Assembly (NCBI GenBank): GCA_017621295.1
Contig: JAGATI010000109.1
Span: 1 to 5,800 of the forward strand
DNA: 5,800 nucleotides
Source of the DNA: Clostridia bacterium
GTDB taxonomy: Bacteria > Bacillota_A > Clostridia > TANB77 > CAG-508
Direction of reading: 5' to 3'
The position numbers and the translations under genes were made by a program. The notes under the pieces are model-generated. The model was not told the DNA's origin, did not search any database, and worked only from the letters and a program-made list of their open reading frames with translations. This document shows, one piece after another, positions 1 to 5,229 of this stretch; within the stretch, counting starts at the first letter, position 1; each line of letters starts with the position of its first letter.

Positions 1-291
1 CTCCATACTGTCATATACAAGATATTCATCTACAATATTTTCAGAATTTGCACCAAAGAACTTTTTTGACTTTTCTGTACTTCCAGGAAGCTTTTCAAGC
101 AATATGTCATCAAGGTATATCTGTAAGTCAGATTCTGAATATTTTATAGGGGCTTCAACATATATCTTATCTTTTGTTACCCATGTACATGTAAGATTCT
201 CTACAGTTATGTCAGGAGAATTCTCATATATATGTTGCTTCAGTGTAGATATGTTTCCTATCTCATTGATGTATTGTCTTAAGTTTCTCAT
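1..291 (-). CDS. Partial gene of unknown function with a capsid-targeting-like N-terminus
   Basis: The reading frame is open from an ATG at 291 leftward to the window edge, giving 97 residues with no stop, so the C-terminus is missing. The product begins MRNLRQYINEIGN and is rich in acidic residues and in I, Y and K. I recognise no domain. The start is supported by position: it lies one base after the TAA of the upstream gene (stop at 295-293), so the two are probably translationally coupled in one leftward operon with the sigma factor. The first ten residues fit the pattern M-x-x-L-x-x-Y-I-x-E, close to the T4 internal-protein tag (IPIII begins MKTYQEFIAE), with I-N-E matching the T4 gp21 protease preference for [L/I]-x-E. 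Packaging into the capsid is an inference; the biochemical role is unknown. That it is a real gene is fairly secure, because the opposite-strand frame over it also crosses the neighbouring gene. Confidence 0.75.
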   Translation of the reverse strand, partial: MRNLRQYINEIGNISTLKQHIYENSPDITVENLTCTWVTKDKIYVEAPIKYSESDLQIYLDDILLEKLPGSTEKSKKFFGANSENIVDEYLVYDSME

Positions 292-292
292 G

Positions 293-598
293 TTAGTTGT
301 CTATCTTATTTTTCATCAATTCAAGAGCTTTACCAAACACATAAGTGTAGTCATTTACTTCATTAGTATATATGTTGTCAACTATAAAGTCTATGAATGC
401 TTTAAGATTTATGTTTGATGACTTTATGTAGTCATCAATTATAGTCTTCTTTGGAGCACCTGGCAAATTTATGTCTCTAATTACTCCATACAATTTTGAC
501 TTCCCATCTGGATCTCTTTCAAACCAAGCATCTATCTTATAAGAAAGATTGTCATCATCTATACTTTCTGATATTATATAGTCTCTTATTGAATTCAT
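293..598 (-). CDS. Small phage protein of unknown function with a capsid-targeting-like N-terminus
   Basis: This is a 101-residue acidic protein beginning MNSIRDYIISES and ending at TAA (295-293). I chose the ATG at 598. An in-frame TTG at 613 would add five residues but lies inside the arm of a hairpin (613-643) and is less likely. I recognise no domain. The middle (roughly residues 20-50) looks like beta strands around an R-D-x-N-L-P-G stretch, and the C-terminal half looks helical. The N-terminus resembles those of the sigma factor upstream and the partial gene downstream, with I9-S10-E11 as a possible gp21-type cleavage site. The gene is 64 bp downstream of the sigma gene and 1 bp upstream of the next gene, consistent with one leftward transcription unit. 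It could be an internal head protein or a host-takeover factor; the sequence does not decide. Confidence 0.75.
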   Translation of the reverse strand: MNSIRDYIISESIDDDNLSYKIDAWFERDPDGKSKLYGVIRDINLPGAPKKTIIDDYIKSSNINLKAFIDFIVDNIYTNEVNDYTYVFGKALELMKNKIDN

Positions 599-612
599 TT
601 GAAAATAATACA

Positions 613-643
613 ATGAGGGGACAATATATATTTATCCCCTCAT
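613..643 (-). terminator. Hairpin between the sigma gene and the next gene; terminator or attenuator
   Basis: A perfect 9-bp stem (613-621 with 635-643, ATGAGGGGA pairing with TCCCCTCAT) closes a 13-nt A/T loop. It lies 19 nt past the sigma stop codon and 14 nt before the ATG at 598. The minus-strand sequence after the stem is only moderately T-rich (TTGTATTATTTT), so it may be a weak terminator that lowers expression of the two downstream genes, or a hairpin that stabilises or protects an RNA end. On the plus strand the following sequence is also AT-rich, so it could stop antisense transcription. Confidence 0.55.
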
Positions 644-649
644 ATTATC

Positions 650-657
650 TATTTATA
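650..657 (-). promoter_or_regulatory. Possible T4-late-type promoter core TATAAATA
   Basis: The minus strand reads TATAAATA from 657 to 650, identical to the T4 late promoter core. It lies between the sigma stop and the hairpin at 613-643, so a transcript starting about 7-10 nt downstream would carry the hairpin near its 5' end and then the genes at 293-598 and 1-291. An 8-base A/T match in DNA this AT-rich can easily be chance, and I do not know whether this phage uses such cores. Confidence 0.25.
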
Positions 658-661
658 TATT

Positions 662-1825
662 TTATTTGATATAATGTGTTTCTGTCATCAAGCTGCTAGA
701 CGCTGCATTAGAAGATTCCCACATGAGCTCTCTAACATCTAACATTAGATTTTTCATCTTCTCATCAGAAAGAAGGAAGCAACGAACTCGATACAATATC
801 ATTGTAACACTTGAACTTGCAATGTTGTACTTCTTTGCAATGTCCTTCTTCTTCATTTTCTTATATCCATTGAGGCCTGTTGCAGCATAGAATATTTCCA
901 TACTCTTCTTATCAAACTTCTTATCAAGTTTGTCATATATCATTGCCCATATCTTCTTAATGTCTTCATCATCTATAGTTTGACCTTCCTTCTCACCTGA
1001 ATCCACATAGTCAAATAATGTCTTGGCACCGCTATTGTCACCAGCAATTGGCTTATCACCTGATATTGCATTCCTTTTTGTATTTCTACCTGTTTCAATT
1101 CTTTCTCGATTCTGATCAGATACTGGAATGCGGACTGTATGTGATTCATTCTTTATTGCCTCAAATATAGCGCATTTAATCATAAATCCCGCAAAAGATA
1201 AGAAAGTCATAGACTTTACTGCAACATGATCTGTAACATCCATACCAAGCCTATCTTCAAGTCTCTTACGTTTGTTTGATTTCTGTCCGTAGCTGTTTAT
1301 AGCCCAAGTAAGACCTTCAAGTCCAACAGAATACAATTCATCTATGGTAAGACTTGACTTACCAGCAAATGAACGAACAATCTTCCAAAGCAATGGATTG
1401 TATCTCTTTATTACTGCTTCTCTTCCTCTTTCTGAAGTTAAGTCAAGAAGTATGTCATCAAGATTGATAGTCTTATTGATGATTGCATCAAACTGTTCTT
1501 TTGATAAGAATACTGGAATTTCAAGTATTCTGTTTTCTTTATTCAATCTACCAATACATGCATAGAGTTCTCTAAGACTGCCATCTGCTGGAATTCCCTT
1601 ATTGTAGAATGTCTGAAGAGCATTGCTTCCACCAAATTTATTGATGTATGTAGAATTGTTTTCAATCAACCAGTTGATTACATATATTGCATCCTCTGAC
1701 AAAAACTTATTTGCTACCTTGAGATACTGCTGAAGTTCTCCAACCTCTAGATAGTTGACTGTATTGTCACCATCTAAGTTAATGCCCCTGTTCTTACCTT
1801 CTGTAAACTGTTGTAATGTCTTCAT
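662..1825 (-). CDS. Phage sigma-70 family RNA polymerase sigma factor
   Basis: The 387-residue product should direct RNA polymerase to phage promoters. Region 2 is clear: residues 136-179 (R-Y-N-P-L-L-W-K-I-V, then I-D-E-L-Y-S-V-G-L-E-G-L, then A-I-N-S-Y) match regions 2.1-2.2, and residues 207-235 (F-L-S-F-A-G-F-M-I-K, ending S-H-T-V-R-I-P-V) match regions 2.3-2.4. Residues 254-277 (G-D-K-P-I-A-G-D-N to L-F-D-Y-V-D) resemble the linker of primary sigmas that carries the sigma finger. Residues 289-361 form region 4, with a helix-turn-helix at about 325-348. Domain 3 seems absent. About 25 basic residues (180-205) are inserted between 2.2 and 2.3. Residues 1-130 and the Ser/Asn-rich tail (363-387) match nothing I know. 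It is far longer than T4 gp55 (185 residues). The first nine residues, MKTLQQFTE, resemble the T4 capsid-targeting tag. A Bacteroidota-type promoter lies upstream. The family is secure; early or late function is not. Confidence 0.92.
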   Translation of the reverse strand: MKTLQQFTEGKNRGINLDGDNTVNYLEVGELQQYLKVANKFLSEDAIYVINWLIENNSTYINKFGGSNALQTFYNKGIPADGSLRELYACIGRLNKENRILEIPVFLSKEQFDAIINKTINLDDILLDLTSERGREAVIKRYNPLLWKIVRSFAGKSSLTIDELYSVGLEGLTWAINSYGQKSNKRKRLEDRLGMDVTDHVAVKSMTFLSFAGFMIKCAIFEAIKNESHTVRIPVSDQNRERIETGRNTKRNAISGDKPIAGDNSGAKTLFDYVDSGEKEGQTIDDEDIKKIWAMIYDKLDKKFDKKSMEIFYAATGLNGYKKMKKKDIAKKYNIASSSVTMILYRVRCFLLSDEKMKNLMLDVRELMWESSNAASSSLMTETHYIK

Positions 1826-1871
1826 TATCTTTTAATTTTTAAAATGTTAATTATTCTTGTTAAATATGTAT

Positions 1872-1903
1872 CAAATATAGTTTCTTTTTGTCGAAATTTC
1901 AAA
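1872..1903 (-). promoter_or_regulatory. Bacteroidota-type promoter for the sigma-factor operon
   Basis: Read on the minus strand, TTTG (1903-1900) is followed by a 20-nt spacer and TATATTTG (1879-1872). This matches the Bacteroidota primary-sigma consensus, a -33 TTTG and a -7 TAnnTTTG separated by about 19-21 nt, at every defined position. Transcription would start near 1865, giving a leader of about 40 nt before the ATG at 1825. The spacer edge next to the -33 box is an 8-bp palindrome, GAAATTTC (1893-1900), and a longer palindrome lies just upstream (1921-1934); either could bind a regulator. The leader has no Shine-Dalgarno sequence, as is usual in this phylum. Confidence 0.75.
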
Positions 1904-1920
1904 AAATTTTCATCTTTTTT

Positions 1921-1934
1921 CATAAATATTTATG
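1921..1934. repeat. 14-bp perfect palindrome in the divergent intergenic region
   Basis: CATAAATATTTATG is its own reverse complement. It sits between the leftward sigma promoter (the -33 box ends at 1903) and the rightward gene starting at 2007. It is too A/T-only to make a stable RNA hairpin, so a protein-binding site is the likelier role if it has one. Each strand carries CATAAATA, one base off the T4 late promoter core TATAAATA. I saw no good TTTG/TAnnTTTG promoter for the rightward gene in this region. Chance occurrence is possible in such AT-rich DNA. Confidence 0.35.
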
Positions 1935-2006
1935 TTAAAAAATTGAAATTTGATATATATTATTTCTATTTTGAACTATATATATTAAAAATAACGAAAC
2001 AATTAC

Positions 2007-2525
2007 ATGAAACTTTTCAACAACATATTCTCACATACATGGACATATAAGCTATTCAACATATTTAGAACGGCATACATATATAATAAAGAATATTCTC
2101 TAATATCAGATACTTTCTATAGTAATGCATTTAGAACTGTACTTAGAAGATATCTCAATGCTGAGTTTGAAAAGGATTGGATTGGACGTCTATGGTCAGT
2201 AATAAATCCCAACATAAATATAGATGGCAAGGTTGACTTCTCTAACGTCATAATAGAATTAGATGGAACTAATACAAATTCAAATGACTATGTAAAGTAT
2301 TGGGTATATAAGCAAATGTCACTTATAGCAGAATTGTTTAAGATTGAAAAGATGTATGACTACATATATATAGACTTTAAACATGTTGGACCACCTGAAC
2401 ATGATAACTATCTTATAGTATTTGATATGTCAGCTAGAATAGAGTTTGTTCAAAATTTGAAAAGTTTTGCTAAACATTCTATATTATATATGATAATTGC
2501 AGCAATTGCAATGTTTATTCTATAA
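2007..2525 (+). CDS. Unknown 172-residue protein with a C-terminal membrane anchor
   Basis: I do not recognise the family. The first ~155 residues are soluble-looking, mixed in charge and rich in aromatic residues (many Y, F and W). Residues 158-172 (S-I-L-Y-M-I-I-A-A-I-A-M-F-I-L) are an uninterrupted hydrophobic stretch ending at the stop codon, preceded by basic K-S-F-A-K-H, which is the layout of a tail-anchored inner-membrane protein facing the cytoplasm. There is no signal peptide. Codon use is typical of the AT-rich phage background: 16 of 21 isoleucines are ATA. The ATG at 2007 follows an A-rich leader without Shine-Dalgarno sequence. It is the first rightward gene of the divergent pair and is followed after 26 bp by the gene at 2552. 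A membrane-attached host-interaction or replication-site protein would fit; this is conjecture. Confidence 0.8.
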   Translation: MKLFNNIFSHTWTYKLFNIFRTAYIYNKEYSLISDTFYSNAFRTVLRRYLNAEFEKDWIGRLWSVINPNINIDGKVDFSNVIIELDGTNTNSNDYVKYWVYKQMSLIAELFKIEKMYDYIYIDFKHVGPPEHDNYLIVFDMSARIEFVQNLKSFAKHSILYMIIAAIAMFIL

Positions 2526-2540
2526 AATAAATTTATTTTA
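2523..2540. repeat. 18-bp A/T palindrome overlapping the stop codon at 2523
   Basis: TAAAATAAATTTATTTTA is a perfect palindrome starting with the TAA stop of the 172-residue gene and ending 12 bp before the next ATG. It contains no G or C, so a hairpin would be weak; it could act as a poor terminator or be a by-product of base composition. The downstream gene is probably still reached by read-through, since I saw no clear promoter in the remaining bases. Confidence 0.35.
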
Positions 2541-2551
2541 CAACAAATAAG

Positions 2552-3103
2552 ATGAGTAATAGTACTAAAGAATCAAAAGATGTATTGAAAGAAAAATATG
2601 ATGAGTTTGTTAAGACACTTGATGGTCTTGATCAAAAGGCGCTTGAGGAACTTGAACAAAAGATTATCAAGGAATCTGATGAATATCAGCAAAGTTTGAA
2701 TACAAAGATGTTTGATCTTCCAAAGAAGAATTATGAAGAAACAGCTAAGGCTATTCAAGCTCTTTTGTCTAAACAGACTATTCAATGGCAATACACACTT
2801 GGTCTTGTTACAATGTATGAGTTCTGGGATCCTAAGAAGAATCCTAAGAAGGTAAACTATCCTACATTAGATGGAACTCTTCGTACATTAGGTTCACTTT
2901 CATTTACAGGATATGATGAATGGAAGGCTGTTGTTATAATCAATGACTATTTTGAACCATTACGTGGTGATTATGTAGATGCTACAAATGAAATTTATCT
3001 TAATGCAGAGAAGCATAATGCAGTAATGGATAAGCTAAAAGTATTTGATCCAAACATTCCTACTGTAGATGTTGATGCTAATGGCAAGGCAACAGTAAAA
3101 TAA
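2552..3103 (+). CDS. Unknown 183-residue protein with codon use suggesting high expression
   Basis: I do not recognise the family. The N-terminal ~60 residues are charged and should form amphipathic helices, possibly a coiled coil (K-E-K-Y-D-E-F-V through L-E-E-L-E-Q-K-I). Residues ~70-150 are a compact mixed region with several tryptophans (W-Q-Y, F-W-D-P, E-W-K). The C-terminus (P-T-V-D-V-D-A-N-G-K) looks like a flexible tail. There are no cysteines, no signal peptide and no membrane segment. Codon use differs from the neighbours: only 1 of 8 isoleucines is ATA and both arginines are CGT, whereas the flanking genes favour ATA and AGA. Together with the strong terminator directly behind it, this suggests a product made in large amounts, such as a structural, scaffolding or DNA-binding protein. 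That is inference; the product could also be an abundant early protein. Confidence 0.85.
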   Translation: MSNSTKESKDVLKEKYDEFVKTLDGLDQKALEELEQKIIKESDEYQQSLNTKMFDLPKKNYEETAKAIQALLSKQTIQWQYTLGLVTMYEFWDPKKNPKKVNYPTLDGTLRTLGSLSFTGYDEWKAVVIINDYFEPLRGDYVDATNEIYLNAEKHNAVMDKLKVFDPNIPTVDVDANGKATVK

Positions 3104-3132
3104 ATGTTGGGGAATTCCCCAACATTGTTTTT
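3103..3132 (+). terminator. Strong intrinsic terminator after the 183-residue gene
   Basis: A perfect 10-bp stem, AATGTTGGGG (3103-3112) with CCCCAACATT (3117-3126), encloses an AATT loop and is followed by GTTTTT (3127-3132). The stem begins at the last base of the TAA stop codon. This is a textbook Rho-independent terminator, and it separates the 183-residue gene from the helicase gene, which therefore needs its own promoter or read-through. Confidence 0.9.
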
Positions 3133-3166
3133 GCTTAAATTTCATATTTAATATAATATATACAAC
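3133..3166 (+). promoter_or_regulatory. Probable promoter region for the helicase gene
   Basis: Because a strong terminator ends at 3132, the helicase gene should be transcribed from this 34-bp A/T-only-like leader. It contains TATAAT (3152-3157), 9 nt before the ATG at 3167, with TTTG at 3130-3133 about 18 nt upstream of it. There is no TAnnTTTG element, so this is not a standard Bacteroidota promoter; it could be recognised by the phage sigma factor. The start would lie very near the ATG, giving a short or nearly leaderless message. The element assignment is weak. Confidence 0.3.
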
Positions 3167-4918
3167 ATGATACACTTTAAGTTTTCAGAAGCGGATCAGA
3201 GATATATGTTTCTTACTTATGACACCGAACTTGAATATAGTATACTACACAATAAGCTAAAGGAATATTTCAATCTTGTTGCACCAGAATGTTATCTTAA
3301 GAATTACAAAGGCCCTGTATATACACATGACTTCTTATTTGAATACAATAAGAATGGTAAGACTATATTTTATTGTTCTATAGGGTTGTGGCAGACTGTA
3401 TATCTGTACTTTAAAAAACAAGGTATAGAATATGATGGCTTAGATCCAAAATGGTTCAAAAGAGAACTTAAGCATACTTTTGAAGAATTCAAAGAAATAG
3501 TTGATTCATGGAGTATGTCAAGAAATCCACGTCCATATCAATATGACACTGCATATAAGATATTGACATGGAAGAAGTCTATATGTGAGATTGCAACTAG
3601 AGGTGGAAAGACACTTATAGCATATATGGTGTTCAGATATTGCATGGAATATCTAAATGCACATAAGATTCTTATGGTTGTACCATCTGTAGATCTTGTA
3701 AAGCAAGGATTTTCGGATTTCAATGAATATGCTGAATTCTTCAACACAGAATGCATATGGTCCGGTGGGAAAGTGGTAGAATCATCTAATCTAACTATAG
3801 CAACATTTCAAAGTCTTGTCAATTTTCTTGATCGTAAGAATAAGAAATACAATCCAAGCTTTTTTGATGGATATGACATAGTATTTGTAGATGAAACACA
3901 TAGAGCAGCTGCCGCATCTATTAAGAATATCATATCACAACCTTTTATGAAAGATGTTAAGATTGCATTTGGTATGACAGGTACTCTTCCTAAAGAAAAT
4001 ACAACAGAAAGATATTGTGTACATGCATTACTTGGTGCAAGAATAGTTAGCATAACACCAAAGGATTTGATGGATGAGGGCTATATATCTCAAATAAAGA
4101 TATATCAACATGTTATAGAATATAATGATGACAAAAAACAACTTGATACTTGGATAAGATGTGCGGAATATTCATTGTCTATATTTGATGAAGTTACTGA
4201 TGAAAAGAATCCAAATAAGAAGCGAAGAGTTCCTCTTGAAAATCCAGATTTCTTAATAGCATTTAAGAAGACATTCCCTGAAGGATTACGACAGGCAAAG
4301 CTAAACATATATTCCAGATCAGACATAACAGAAAATAAGAAGAAGCTGATGTATAAAGATTTGCTTAAGAAAGCTGTACAATCAAGTTCTGCTGCTAACT
4401 TTCATCATATAGAACAAATGATGGTTCATTTCTTTCCTGAACGTATAGAATATCTCATAGGAATATTAGCTAACTGTCCAAGAAATACTCTTGTATTAGC
4501 TCAACATGTAGAATATATAAAACATGTAGCAGAAAGGGTAAAGGAAGCATTTCCTGACAGACCAGTAATAGCTATATATGGAGGTTCAAAAGATAGAAAA
4601 AAGCTAAAGGAAATATTAACAAACAACAATGAGGTAATAGTTGTAGGTGGATATTCTATTATGTCTACTGGACTTACTCTTCCTGGATTATGCTATGGTG
4701 TACTGTTTGAATCATTTGCATCTAATATAGTAAATACACAATCCATAGGGCGAGGTCTTGCATTAGTAGAAGGAAAGGACAAATATATTCTTCATGACAT
4801 AACGGATGCATTCTCTCCACAATATGCTAGTAAGAAGATATACTTACAAGGATTAGCTAGACGAAAGCAATATACCGCTAATCATTATGAATATGAAGTA
4901 ATACATAAATATATATAA
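3167..4918 (+). CDS. uvsW: UvsW-like superfamily 2 DNA helicase
   Basis: The 583-residue product should act as an ATP-dependent helicase or translocase that remodels recombination and replication intermediates, as T4 UvsW does at branched DNA and R-loops. Residues 1-115 resemble the UvsW N-terminal DNA-binding domain. The motor follows: a Q-motif-like P-Y-Q-Y-D (123-127), Walker A A-T-R-G-G-K-T (143-149, K148), motif Ia V-V-P-S (171-174), Ib T-F-Q-S-L (213-217), motif II D-E-T-H (242-245), motif III T-G-T (271-273), motif IV T-L-V-L-A-Q-H-V (441-448), motif V S-T-G-L-T-L-P (500-506) and motif VI Q-S-I-G-R (525-529). Two things are odd. Residues ~325-395 form a lysine-rich insertion not in T4 UvsW (503 residues), and the usual second arginine of motif VI (Q-x-x-G-R-x-x-R) is Ala532. 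The gene starts 34 bp after a strong terminator and is followed after 3 bp by a small gene. The family call is firm; orthology to uvsW is likely. Confidence 0.93.
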   Translation: MIHFKFSEADQRYMFLTYDTELEYSILHNKLKEYFNLVAPECYLKNYKGPVYTHDFLFEYNKNGKTIFYCSIGLWQTVYLYFKKQGIEYDGLDPKWFKRELKHTFEEFKEIVDSWSMSRNPRPYQYDTAYKILTWKKSICEIATRGGKTLIAYMVFRYCMEYLNAHKILMVVPSVDLVKQGFSDFNEYAEFFNTECIWSGGKVVESSNLTIATFQSLVNFLDRKNKKYNPSFFDGYDIVFVDETHRAAAASIKNIISQPFMKDVKIAFGMTGTLPKENTTERYCVHALLGARIVSITPKDLMDEGYISQIKIYQHVIEYNDDKKQLDTWIRCAEYSLSIFDEVTDEKNPNKKRRVPLENPDFLIAFKKTFPEGLRQAKLNIYSRSDITENKKKLMYKDLLKKAVQSSSAANFHHIEQMMVHFFPERIEYLIGILANCPRNTLVLAQHVEYIKHVAERVKEAFPDRPVIAIYGGSKDRKKLKEILTNNNEVIVVGGYSIMSTGLTLPGLCYGVLFESFASNIVNTQSIGRGLALVEGKDKYILHDITDAFSPQYASKKIYLQGLARRKQYTANHYEYEVIHKYI

Positions 4919-4921
4919 TAT

Positions 4922-5209
4922 ATGGTTATGAAGAATCTAAAGACTAGATATAAGACATTTGATGAGTTGAATGATGATACACCAAGTACAGGTAGTATAT
5001 GTTGTTATGATGGAATAATAATATATCCTGAAGATGAAAAAGAGCCTGAATGGGAAGATCAATTTATAGAAATTGCTGATTGTCATAATAAAGTGCGTCT
5101 ACATAGAGCAACATATGATACACAAGAAGACTGGATAGATAAGGTAGCTAAAATAAAGAAGTCCATAGACAACTACTACTATCATCTATTAGAAAAAGAA
5201 GCCGAATAA
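4922..5209 (+). CDS. Small acidic protein of unknown function
   Basis: The product is 95 residues from the ATG at 4922. A second in-frame ATG at 4928 would give 93 residues beginning MKNLKTRYKTFDEL and cannot be excluded. I recognise no family. The protein is strongly acidic in the middle (Y-P-E-D-E-K-E-P-E-W-E-D) and has a C-C pair at 27-28. It ends in a charged, tyrosine-rich helix (K-K-S-I-D-N-Y-Y-Y-H-L-L-E). There is no membrane segment or signal peptide. It begins 3 bp after the helicase stop, so the two are surely cotranscribed and probably coupled, which makes a helicase accessory role possible but unproven. Its last codons (GAA GCC GAA TAA) form the left arm of the terminator shared with the convergent phosphatase gene. 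Codon use matches the AT-rich background. Confidence 0.8.
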   Translation: MVMKNLKTRYKTFDELNDDTPSTGSICCYDGIIIYPEDEKEPEWEDQFIEIADCHNKVRLHRATYDTQEDWIDKVAKIKKSIDNYYYHLLEKEAE

Positions 5210-5229
5210 ATTTAGTTTATTCGGCTTCT
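5197..5229. terminator. Bidirectional terminator shared by two convergent genes
   Basis: A perfect 14-bp stem (5197-5210 with 5216-5229; core GAAGCCGAATAAA) closes a 5-nt loop, TTTAG. On the minus strand it is followed at once by TTTTT (5197-5193), which makes an excellent terminator for the phosphatase gene. On the plus strand it is followed by the weaker TAATTTATTT. The arms contain the stop codons and last codons of both flanking genes, so both proteins end in E-A-E. The loop and stop codons are the only DNA between the genes. Confidence 0.9.

Noticed and set aside
104..418. Rightward open frame of 104 codons
   Set aside because: It lies antisense across the junction of two better-supported leftward genes, ignores their one-base spacing, and its product is a low-complexity hydrophobic string typical of antisense AT-rich DNA.
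1162..1195. Second TATATTTG on the minus strand (1169-1162) with TTTG at 1195-1192
   Set aside because: It lies inside sigma region 2 coding sequence and the spacing is 22 nt rather than 19-21, so chance is more likely than an internal promoter.
1344..1565. Rightward open frame inside the sigma gene
   Set aside because: It is fully antisense to sequence encoding sigma region 2 and the residues before it; it has no promoter and no recognisable product.
1844..2050. Rightward open frame of 68 codons across the divergent intergenic region
   Set aside because: It covers the sigma promoter and the palindrome, overlaps the better start at 2007 in another frame, and encodes only F/Y/I/K-rich sequence expected from A/T runs.
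2573..2791. Leftward open frame antisense to the 183-residue gene
   Set aside because: It is a shadow of a gene with strong codon bias and a proper terminator on the plus strand.
3538..4326. Three leftward open frames (3538-3756, 3808-4053, 4105-4326) within the helicase
   Set aside because: They are antisense to conserved helicase motifs and have no independent support.
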